Assembly (NCBI RefSeq): GCF_900102435.1
Contig: NZ_FNBU01000020.1
Location: forward strand, 1 to 57,399
Source: Sporolituus thermophilus DSM 23256
GTDB lineage: Bacteria > Bacillota > Negativicutes > Sporomusales > Thermosinaceae
DNA: 57,399 nt
Reading direction: 5' to 3'
Position 1 is the stretch's first letter. Every line of letters starts with the position of its first letter. This document shows positions 7,517 through 14,612 of this stretch, in pieces. The translations under genes and the position numbers were made by a program. The notes under the pieces were generated by a model, which saw only the letters and a list, made by a program, of their open reading frames with translations, was not told the origin of the DNA and did no database searches.

Positions 7517-7714
7517 TTACTGTAATGTTTGGCCCGCGTTCAGGTGTTTGCTGAGCATTTGCACATGCTGCTGGTGTTTTTGCGCCATTTGCTGGAGCAT
7601 TTGCCTGGCTTGGCTGTCCTGTAGCTCATTGGCGAAATGATTAAGCGTCTTAACACAGGTTTGATGCATGGCAAGCGAGTCTTCGAGCTGCAACAGTTCT
7701 TTTTGCGTCAACAT
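7517..7714 (-). CDS. Small coat-associated helical protein
   Basis: A 65-residue, all-helical, Gln/His/Met-rich protein (LTQKELLQLEDSLAMHQTC, ending KHLNAGQTLQ). It is a half-length relative of the CotF-like protein behind it. GGGGGGATCTTG precedes the ATG at 7714; a longer frame starting at 7798 lacks a ribosome site and would enter the cstA terminator zone. The gene pair is typical of sporulating Clostridia and Negativicutes, where such paired short proteins are annotated as spore coat components. Function inferred from family and context only. Confidence 0.7.
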   Translation of the reverse strand: MLTQKELLQLEDSLAMHQTCVKTLNHFANELQDSQARQMLQQMAQKHQQHVQMLSKHLNAGQTLQ

Positions 7715-7805
7715 CAAGATCCCCCCTTTCCTGCCAAAAATAGCATGTACGGCAATACCGGGTAATATGCCGGGCCGGAGCAACGCTTTTCCTGCCAATT
7801 ATAGG

Positions 7806-7835
7806 AAAACCGCCTGGAGCAAACCAGGCGGCTTT
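7806..7835 (-). terminator. Terminator of the cstA/btsT gene
   Basis: CCGCCTGG (7810-7817) pairs with CCAGGCGG (7824-7831), flanked by AAAA and TTT, immediately after the transporter stop codon. Confidence 0.75.
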
Positions 7836-7839
7836 CAAC

Positions 7840-9633
7840 TTATTTGCCGACACTTTCGGTCGCGGAAACAGCCGCGCGCTCGCCGGCGGCAATGCGCAGC
7901 CAAGTGCGCACTGCATCACCAATGACAAAGATAACCAGTATAATCATAACGGCGCTAGCGCCGGCCAGAAGGTAGTTGTTCTTCGGCAGATAGTTGGTCG
8001 TAATGTTGAGGTAACCGGCAGCCACGGTGGTTGCGCCCAGGAACGACATGGGAATAATCGTTGTCCAAGCGTAGCGGCCCTTACCCATCCTAAACAGTAC
8101 CGTAGTACCGATAGCCAGGGACATTGTGGCGAGCAGCTGGTTTGCCACACCAAATAGCGGCCAAATGGTGGAGATGGAACCGCCGTACAAGAGATAACCC
8201 CAAGCGAACGAGATAGCGGCGCTGCTAAAAATAATACCGGGAACCCAGTTGACGTTTTTCAGCGGCTTATAGACCATGCCGCCAAGTTCCTGGATGAGAT
8301 AGCGGCCGACGCGTGTGCCGGCGTCAATGGTCGTCAGAATGAAGAGCGCTTCAAACATAATGGCAAAATGGTACCAGAAGGATAGGAGGCTGTTCATGCC
8401 GGGAATTTGCGCAAAAATGTGCGCCATGCCCACTGCCAGGGATACGGCGCCGCCCGGACGGCCGGCGACATTTTCGCCTACCAGTTCGGACAACATCGGC
8501 AGTTCGTTCACCTGCATGCCCAGTTTGGCAAACACGGCCGGGGCGGTATTAATGGCGAAGTAGTCGGCGGGATAGAGGCTGGTAGCCGCAATCAGCGCCA
8601 TGAGCGCGACAAAGGATTCGACCAGCATGCCGCCAAAACCGACGGCGCGGATTTCCGCTTCATTGGCCAGCATTTTCGGGGTGGTGCCGGTGCTGATCAG
8701 CGAGTGGAAGCCCGAGATGGCGCCGCAGGCAATGGTGATAAACATAAAGGGCCATACGGGGCCGGGGATAATCGGTCCGCCGCCGTTAATGAACGGAGTC
8801 AGGGCCGGCATATGAATTTCGGGACGGACAATGATAATGCCAACGGCTAACGCCAGGATGGTGCCAATTTTCATATAGGTGCTGAGGTAGTCGCGCGGCG
8901 CCAGCAGCAGCCATACCGGCAAAGCGGCGGCGACAAAACCGTAAACCGCCATCATGACCGACAGCTGGCCGCGGCTGAAGGTAAAGTACGACGCCAGCGC
9001 CGATTGCTGGACCCACGGTCCGACAAACACGGCAATGAGGACCAGCGTAACGCCAATCAGCGGGCCTTCGCCAATATGGCCGGGGCGGATGTAGCGGAGG
9101 TAGAGGCCGACAAAAATGGCGATGGGAATGGTGGCGGCCACCGTGAAGGTGCCCCAGGAGCTGTCGTAAAGGGCGTTCACCACGGCGATGCCCAGGCCGG
9201 CCATAGTTATAATCAAAATAAACAGTACGGCAATACTGGTGGCCAGGCCGGAGGCCTTACTGATTTCCTTCTTGGCGATCTCGGCCACCGACAATCCGTC
9301 GTGGCGGATGGAAGCAAAGAGAATGACCATATCGTGGACCGCGCCGGCGACAACGGCGCCGATCAGCAGCCACAGCGTACCCGGCAGATAGCCGAACTGG
9401 GCGGCCAGCACCGGGCCGACCAGGGGACCGGCCCCGGCAATTGCCGCAAAGTGATGGCCAAACGTTACCCATTTGTTGGTCGGCACATAATCGCGGCCGT
9501 CGTTATGACGAACAGCCGGCGTAGCTCGACCTGGGTCAAGGGCCAGCACTTTAGCCGCCATGAAGGCGCCATAAAAGCGGTACGCCAAAGTTAGAATGAG
9601 AGCGGCAATAATGACAAGCGCAATACCGTTCAT
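7840..9633 (-). CDS. CstA-family transporter, probable pyruvate (BtsT-like) or peptide importer
   Basis: A 597-residue protein with about 16-18 membrane helices and the CstA core (GHHFAAIAGAGPLVGPVLAAQFGYLPGTLW cut here to its start and end: GHHFAAIAG and GYLPGTLW, about residues 58-87). CstA relatives import peptides, and BtsT (YjiY) imports pyruvate with protons. The neighbouring LytS/LytTR system and the paired operator at 9718-9747 match the BtsS-BtsR-BtsT layout of E. coli, so pyruvate is a good guess. ATG 9633 follows AAAGGAGGAG; the upstream in-frame ATG (9699) would overlap the promoter. A terminator follows the stop. Confidence 0.88.
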   Translation of the reverse strand: MNGIALVIIAALILTLAYRFYGAFMAAKVLALDPGRATPAVRHNDGRDYVPTNKWVTFGHHFAAIAGAGPLVGPVLAAQFGYLPGTLWLLIGAVVAGAVHDMVILFASIRHDGLSVAEIAKKEISKASGLATSIAVLFILIITMAGLGIAVVNALYDSSWGTFTVAATIPIAIFVGLYLRYIRPGHIGEGPLIGVTLVLIAVFVGPWVQQSALASYFTFSRGQLSVMMAVYGFVAAALPVWLLLAPRDYLSTYMKIGTILALAVGIIIVRPEIHMPALTPFINGGGPIIPGPVWPFMFITIACGAISGFHSLISTGTTPKMLANEAEIRAVGFGGMLVESFVALMALIAATSLYPADYFAINTAPAVFAKLGMQVNELPMLSELVGENVAGRPGGAVSLAVGMAHIFAQIPGMNSLLSFWYHFAIMFEALFILTTIDAGTRVGRYLIQELGGMVYKPLKNVNWVPGIIFSSAAISFAWGYLLYGGSISTIWPLFGVANQLLATMSLAIGTTVLFRMGKGRYAWTTIIPMSFLGATTVAAGYLNITTNYLPKNNYLLAGASAVMIILVIFVIGDAVRTWLRIAAGERAAVSATESVGK

Positions 9634-9717
9634 GTTTCTCCTCCTTTGTATGGTGTAACAAATTTCGACAATTAGCATAATACCAAAAGTTACGGCCACT
9701 ACGACAGCTAAATCACG

Positions 9718-9747
9718 TGAACGGAAGAAATTCGGGTTTGACCGGAA
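9718..9747 (-). promoter_or_regulatory. Paired LytTR-type operator upstream of cstA/btsT
   Basis: On the minus strand two direct 9-mers, TTCCGGTCA (9739-9747) and TTCCGTTCA (9718-9726), match at 8 of 9 positions and start exactly 21 bp apart, two DNA turns. LytTR regulators (AgrA, AlgR, BtsR) bind just such paired repeats. The site is 85-114 bp upstream of the transporter start and next to a LytTR gene. Confidence 0.6.
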
Positions 9748-9796
9748 ATATCTTTCGCCAAACAGAAACGCGGCCAGGATGACGCATAAAAAAACC

Positions 9797-9813
9797 GGGG
9801 CTATTTCAGCCCC
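9797..9813 (-). terminator. Terminator of the two-component operon
   Basis: GGGGCT (9797-9802) pairs with AGCCCC (9808-9813). The regulator stop codon (9801-9803) is in the hairpin, and the minus strand continues CCGGTTTTTTTA, a strong U-run. It insulates the regulator genes from the transporter. Confidence 0.8.
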
Positions 9814-10565
9814 AGTATTTCCTTAATCTCTTTTATTTGGCCTTTGCTGACAGGAATTTCCGCGCCGTCCGGACCACCCACCCGCAGCCAGTAGGTGCCT
9901 TTAAACCAGGGAATAACCTCCACTACCTTGTCCAGGTTAACAATATAACTCTTGTGCACCCGCACCAAACTGGTCGCTTGCAGCCGTTCCTGCAAGTCCG
10001 AAAGCGTCCCTGGGTAGACGGCCTTTCCTTCGCCGGTGACCACCGTGACTGCCCCCGCCTGCATGAAGGCATACAAAATATCGCGGTAATCGATCATAAC
10101 GATTTTGCCGTTTCGCTCCACCGCCAGCTTTTGGATGTGGGCACGTATAGCCGCCAGTGCTTGGTCAACCCGCTGCGTCGCTGCCGCCCACTCATCAGCA
10201 CGGTATTTCTGCAGGCGTTCTACCGCGGCCGCTACCCGTTCCTCTTCAAACGGCTTGAGGAGGTAGTCGACGGCGCCAATCTCAAAGGCCTTTACCGCAT
10301 AATCGTCATAGGCGGTGGCAAAAACGATCAGCGCGTCCGGCACTACCGCCCGCAGCGTGAGCGCCGTTTCCACGCCGCTCATGCCGCGCATTTCTACATC
10401 GAGAAAGACCACATCGGGCTGGTGCTCGGCGGCCAGCACCAGGGCGGCCGGCCCGCTGTCGGCTTCGGCAGTAACAACAATCCCCGCCTGGCGGGAGAGT
10501 AAAAACTTAAGTTCATCGCGGGCCGGCAATTCATCGTCCACAATTAGCGCTTCAAGCACAGTCAT
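9801..10565 (-). CDS. LytTR response regulator (BtsR/LytR-like)
   Basis: 254 residues: an N-terminal receiver domain with the acid pair DDE (about residue 10), phospho-acceptor Asp in VVFLDVEM (about 55), Thr in IVFATAYDDY and Lys in YLLKPF, a coiled linker with EEERVAAAVERLQKY, then a C-terminal LytTR DNA-binding domain (about 150-250) with LVRVHKSYIVNLDKV and the closing VSKGQIKEIKEIL. Partner kinase overlaps by 14 bp upstream. The likely target is the CstA/BtsT gene directly downstream. The start may be the ATG at 10565 or the GTG two codons later, which has better spacing to GGAGG. Confidence 0.92.
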   Translation of the reverse strand: MTVLEALIVDDELPARDELKFLLSRQAGIVVTAEADSGPAALVLAAEHQPDVVFLDVEMRGMSGVETALTLRAVVPDALIVFATAYDDYAVKAFEIGAVDYLLKPFEEERVAAAVERLQKYRADEWAAATQRVDQALAAIRAHIQKLAVERNGKIVMIDYRDILYAFMQAGAVTVVTGEGKAVYPGTLSDLQERLQATSLVRVHKSYIVNLDKVVEVIPWFKGTYWLRVGGPDGAEIPVSKGQIKEIKEILGLK

Positions 10566-12249
10566 TCACCTCCTCGAGCCCCCTGGGCACCCGCATGGTG
10601 ACAACGGTGCCGCCCCCCGGCCTGCTTTCCAGGGTCAGGCCGTAAGACGGACCAAACTGTCCCCGCAGCCGTTCGTGAACGTTGATCAGCCCAATGGCTT
10701 CATTACCCGGCTGCCGCAGCGGATGGCGACAGGTTAGGTCCATCCCGACACCGTCGTCGGCAATAACGATTTCTAACGCCGCCTCGGGTCCCTCCCGCAC
10801 GGTAAGCCAGACGCAGCCGCCTTCCGCCTTCGGCCCCAGGCCGTGTTTAATGGCGTTTTCAACCAAAGGCTGAATGGTAAGGGAAGGAATGAGGCAGTTT
10901 ACCAGATGGGGCGCAATGTCCTCCACGACCTTAAGTTTATGCCCGTGGCGGGCCTGCTCAATGGCCAGGTACGCCCGAACTTGGGTTAATTCCTCGGCGA
11001 TTGTGATATTGCGTCCTGTTTTGTGGAGGGTATGGCGGAAAATGGTACTCAGCTTCAGCAGTAGTTCCCGGGCAAGGTCAGGATTGGTGCGGATCAAAGA
11101 GGTAATAGTGTTGAGGGTATTAAACAGAAAATGGGGATTTATCTGCGCATGCAGCGCTTTTAGTTTGGCTCTGGCCGCCAGCTTGGCCTGTTGGTCGATT
11201 TCGGCCAGTTCCAGCTGCGTCGAAAAGAGATGGGCTATTCCCTCGGCGAAAACAATATCGGCGTCCCCGACCGCATTGGCCCGGGTATAATAGAGCTTTA
11301 GCGTTCCCACGACCAAGCCGGCCCGCACCAGCGGCACCACGACGGCACTGGCCAGCCGGCAGTCGCCGCAGCGGCAGCCAATTTCCTGGCGGTTGCGGGC
11401 AACCCAAATGCGGCCGGTGGCCAATACATGGCGGGTGGCCCGTGTCAGTCCCGCTCCGGGCACAGCATGATGGGCAGCCTCGACGCCCACGAAAGCCAGT
11501 ACCCGTTCGGTATCGGTGATTGCCACCGCATCATAGCCGGCGGCGGCAAAAATAATCCGGGCCGTTGCCTCAGCCGAATCGGCAGTAAGCCCGCGCCGCA
11601 AAAACGGCAAGGTTTTCGTCGCAATTTCCAGCGCTTTGTGCGACTGCTCGGCTCCCACCTTCCGCTGGGCGTCCCTCGCCATTTTCATTATCTGCATGAA
11701 GATAGCCAACCCAATGGAGTTTACGACAATCATCGGCAGGGCAATTTCCTGCACCAGCGCCAGCGCGGCGGAAAAGGGCCGGGCCACGAGCAAAATAATC
11801 ATCATTTGCAGCGTTTCCCCGACCATGCCGGCTGCCAGCGCCAACCACCAGGGAACAGGCCGGGTTAGCCAGCGCCGGTGAATATAGCCGGCAAGGATCC
11901 CTTCGCAGATATTAGCCAAGGCACAGGCGCCGGCCGTAAACCCGCCGAGCAAATAGCGATGACCGCCGGCGATCAGGCCGACAGCTACTCCCATCTTCGG
12001 CCCGCCAATGAGGCCGGCGGCCATGACGCCGACCACTCGGGAATTGGCCAGCGCATCATTGACCGGAATGCCGGCGTAAGTACCGAGAATACCAATTAAC
12101 CCAAAGAACAGGGTCAATAATAGCCGGTCCCGACCGGTTACCCGCCGCTGCACCAGACGACGAAAAGTCGCGGTCTGGGCCAAAATGAGGGCCATTGTCA
12201 CGGCAACGCCCATGCGTTCTATCATTTCCACCAAAAGGATCTCTGTCAT
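10552..12249 (-). CDS. LytS/BtsS-type sensor histidine kinase
   Basis: 565 residues in three parts: a 5TM-LYT membrane sensor (about 1-190; NSRVVGVMAAGLIGGPKMG and GGHRYLLGG motifs), a GAF-like domain with a CRCGDC motif followed by ASAVVVPL (about 290-310), and a HisKA-like part with the phosphoacceptor His in QINPHFLFNTLN, followed by an ATPase domain with VENAIKHGL (N box) and DDGVGMD (G box). In E. coli the BtsS homologue senses extracellular pyruvate; that ligand is only suggested here by the BtsT-like gene nearby. GAAGGGGAGG precedes the ATG. Confidence 0.92.
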   Translation of the reverse strand: MTEILLVEMIERMGVAVTMALILAQTATFRRLVQRRVTGRDRLLLTLFFGLIGILGTYAGIPVNDALANSRVVGVMAAGLIGGPKMGVAVGLIAGGHRYLLGGFTAGACALANICEGILAGYIHRRWLTRPVPWWLALAAGMVGETLQMMIILLVARPFSAALALVQEIALPMIVVNSIGLAIFMQIMKMARDAQRKVGAEQSHKALEIATKTLPFLRRGLTADSAEATARIIFAAAGYDAVAITDTERVLAFVGVEAAHHAVPGAGLTRATRHVLATGRIWVARNRQEIGCRCGDCRLASAVVVPLVRAGLVVGTLKLYYTRANAVGDADIVFAEGIAHLFSTQLELAEIDQQAKLAARAKLKALHAQINPHFLFNTLNTITSLIRTNPDLARELLLKLSTIFRHTLHKTGRNITIAEELTQVRAYLAIEQARHGHKLKVVEDIAPHLVNCLIPSLTIQPLVENAIKHGLGPKAEGGCVWLTVREGPEAALEIVIADDGVGMDLTCRHPLRQPGNEAIGLINVHERLRGQFGPSYGLTLESRPGGGTVVTMRVPRGLEEVNDCA

Positions 12250-12377
12250 GCTTGCACCTCCCCTTCAGAGCATACACCGTATCGGTTACCCGCGGCAAGC
12301 ATCAAGCTCTGGAAAATCGGAAGTAAATCCCTAACCCGGCAGGATGAGTCCGCCACCAAACCGAATTAAGCACGTAA

Positions 12378-12569
12378 AATTCGTCCCTCGCAGCTATGCT
12401 ACTCATGGGGCTTGTCCACTCCGCCCTGGCCCTCGGCCTCTATTTTACCGGCCTGAAAAGCGTCAAAGTACAACATGCCAGCATTCTGTCTTACATTGAC
12501 CCAGTCAGTGCTTTGTTATACGCCTTGCTGATTTTCGGCGAAAGACCTACAATCACCACCATGCCGGGC
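12378..12569 (+). pseudogene. EamA/DMT transporter remnant
   Basis: The frame encodes the last transmembrane helices of an EamA (drug/metabolite transporter) protein: GLVHSALALGLYFTGLKSV, then SILSYIDPVSALLYALLIFGE, with the typical end ERPT. Upstream, the frame is closed by a stop at 12375, and the N-terminal nine helices are missing. Downstream it runs into the terminator hairpin without the final helix. There is no ribosome binding site. This is a decayed fragment, not an expressed gene. Confidence 0.75.
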
Positions 12570-12577
12570 GCACATCA

Positions 12578-12605
12578 CAAAGCACCTCCTGCCGGAGGTG
12601 CTTTG
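12578..12605 (-). terminator. Bidirectional hairpin terminator
   Basis: A perfect 12-bp stem CAAAGCACCTCC (12578-12589) with its complement (12594-12605) and a 4-nt loop lies directly after the stop of the small membrane protein gene. Confidence 0.75.
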
Positions 12606-12607
12606 TT

Positions 12608-12958
12608 TCAGGAGAAATGCTCGCGCCGCGCCGCGTCGTAGACCAGTTTTTTTGCCGCCACCAGCACGCCCACCAGCAGCCAGAACGACCAGTACATCAG
12701 AATAAGCGAATAGCTTAAGGCAAACGGAGCGCCGTAAAGGGCAAAGAGCGGTTTCAGCACTAAAAACCAGGCCGTCATGCCGGAGCCAAGGGCAAAGGTG
12801 AAAATGCAGAACGCGGCCAGACAGGGGCTGCTGCGTCTGAGAGCCGATTTACTACCCCGGTCGCCGATGCCCACCAACAAGGCGATGAGGACAACCGCCG
12901 CCAAAAACGGTTTGGCAACCAAAAATACGCCGGTAACCTTGGCCAACAATGCTTCCAC
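12608..12958 (-). CDS. Small membrane protein of unknown function
   Basis: I do not recognise this gene. About 116 residues with three predicted membrane helices (around residues 8-33, 45-72 and 80-103) and a short basic C-terminus (KKLVYDAARREHFS). The GTG at 12958 has GGGGG eight nt upstream; a GTG at 12967 is the alternative. It stands alone between a terminator and the MATE gene, on the same strand and 74 bp downstream of it, so it may be cotranscribed with the pump. Nothing in the sequence suggests a catalytic role. Confidence 0.6.
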   Translation of the reverse strand: MEALLAKVTGVFLVAKPFLAAVVLIALLVGIGDRGSKSALRRSSPCLAAFCIFTFALGSGMTAWFLVLKPLFALYGAPFALSYSLILMYWSFWLLVGVLVAAKKLVYDAARREHFS

Positions 12959-13032
12959 TCGCGTCACCCCCGCAAAAATATACTACTGTTATATATTGCT
13001 AACGCCGCCAATATATGCACAGAAAATTGCAT

Positions 13033-14355
13033 TTATTGCCATTTCGTGCTGGTAAACCGCCGCCACAGGATAAGGCTGCGCACTAAAAAGTCGAGGGCTG
13101 TTATCACCCAGGCAGCGGTCACATCATACTGCCATAAGACGATGAACAGATAAATCAGCGGCAGGCGTACCAACCACACGCCGGTAGTTGTCACATACAT
13201 CGGCCAGCGGGTATCGCCGGCGCCGCGCATCGCCCCGCCCAGGGTATAGGTGATGGCGATGGTGGGCTGCTCAAAGGCGGCGATCATCACACACTGTGCG
13301 CCCCAATAAATTACCTCCGGGTCGTTCACAAAGAGGGCCGTAAGCGGCCGGGCAAAAAAGAAAAACATTACGCCCATCATGGTCATACTCAGCGCCGCGA
13401 TGCGGTTGGTCAGCGCGGCATACTGGACCGCCCGGTGCGGCAAACCGCGTCCGAGGTGCTGGCCCACCAAGGCCATGGCAGCAACCGAAAAGCCAAACCC
13501 TGGCATAAACGAAATGGACTCCACCTGTAGGGCGATCTGGTGGGCGGCAAATTGGGTTGCTCCCACGCCGGCAAGCATAAACGTAAAGGCAATCCGGCCG
13601 CCCTGCATGGCCAGCTGCTCCAGTCCGGCCGGCAGGCTGATGGCCACGATCCGGGCTATATAGTCGCGCCTGATGATGAACACATGGCGCCACCGCAGGC
13701 CGATTTGCCGCACGGCCGCGAGCGCCCCTATCGCCAAAAGGCCGCCTGACGCCTGGGTGAGGCAGGCTGTCCACGCCGCGCCATACGCGCCCAACGGCTG
13801 GCCGGCTACACCGAAAATCAGTCCATAGCCGAGGAGGATTGCCAGCACATTATTTATCGCCGTCAGATAAAAAGTCAGCCGCGTCAGGCCAATGGCCCGC
13901 AAGACGTTATTGGCCACGGCCATGGCCAAAAACAGCGGCGTGGTAACAAAGGTGATGCGCAATAGTTCCCCGGCCAAGTGCGCAACAGACGCGTCGGCGC
14001 TCGTCACCAGAAAAAGATACGGCGCCGCTACAAAACCGATAACTCCCAGAGCCGTACCCAAGACCAGGCCGAGGAGTACCCCCTGGCCGGCCACGCTCCG
14101 TACCGCTTCCCAGTTGCCGGCCCCTGCCTCACGGGCGACGATGGCCGCTGCGCCAGTACCGGCTGCGGCGAAAATGATGGACGAAGCCGCCTGAACCATC
14201 GTCGACAACCCCACGGCAGACAGGCTAACGGCGCCGAACTGTCCGACCATGGCCGTTGTGACGACACCGACCAGCATGACGCCAAACCCTTCCATGACCA
14301 CCGGCCAAACAAGCTTTAGGATCCTCTGGCGCATATAATCCGCTGATAATGACAT
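13033..14355 (-). CDS. MATE-family efflux transporter
   Basis: 440 residues with twelve membrane helices in two related halves, the size of NorM/DinF-type multidrug and toxin extrusion antiporters, which expel organic cations in exchange for Na+ or H+. Typical segments are LKLVWPVVMEGFGVMLVG at the N-terminus, ANNVLRAIG near the end of the first half, LPAGLEQLAMQGGRI opening the second half, and GGAMRGAGDTRWPM late in the second half. The ATG at 14355 follows GGGGGATTGGC; an in-frame ATG at 14424 is upstream but lacks a ribosome site. Substrate unknown. Confidence 0.9.
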   Translation of the reverse strand: MSLSADYMRQRILKLVWPVVMEGFGVMLVGVVTTAMVGQFGAVSLSAVGLSTMVQAASSIIFAAAGTGAAAIVAREAGAGNWEAVRSVAGQGVLLGLVLGTALGVIGFVAAPYLFLVTSADASVAHLAGELLRITFVTTPLFLAMAVANNVLRAIGLTRLTFYLTAINNVLAILLGYGLIFGVAGQPLGAYGAAWTACLTQASGGLLAIGALAAVRQIGLRWRHVFIIRRDYIARIVAISLPAGLEQLAMQGGRIAFTFMLAGVGATQFAAHQIALQVESISFMPGFGFSVAAMALVGQHLGRGLPHRAVQYAALTNRIAALSMTMMGVMFFFFARPLTALFVNDPEVIYWGAQCVMIAAFEQPTIAITYTLGGAMRGAGDTRWPMYVTTTGVWLVRLPLIYLFIVLWQYDVTAAWVITALDFLVRSLILWRRFTSTKWQ

Positions 14356-14483
14356 TGCCAATCCCCCGCTTTCACCCCCGTGAAACACCCCGCCCCGAAA
14401 AGCGGCAACCGTAAAGATTTTCATGTCAATAAATTAACGCCACGAACAATGGAAATCAACATTATTCCATAACTTTCCACTTA

Positions 14484-14525
14484 CCTCATACCTCATACCT
14501 CATACCTCATACTTCATACCGCATA
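14484..14525. repeat. Heptanucleotide tandem repeat
   Basis: Six consecutive 7-bp units: four exact CCTCATA, then CTTCATA and CCGCATA. It lies between the divergent MATE and tex genes, 23 bp upstream of the tex -35. Such arrays can change length by slippage; a regulatory effect is not shown. Confidence 0.85.
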
Positions 14526-14547
14526 CCACTATCCGGAATAGTCCAAT

Positions 14548-14577
14548 TTACTGGCATTAATATCTTTGTGGTATAAT
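14548..14577 (+). promoter_or_regulatory. Promoter of tex
   Basis: TATAAT (14572-14577) with TTACTG (14548-14553) 18 bp upstream, 35 bp before the tex start codon. The -10 is perfect and the -35 weak. Confidence 0.6.
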
Positions 14578-14612
14578 AGGGGCGTGTAAAAAACAAAAAA
14601 GTTGGTGAAACA

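Noticed and set aside
14484-14525. Possible CRISPR-like repeats
   Set aside because: The unit is 7 bp without spacers, so this is a simple tandem repeat. No cas genes are present.
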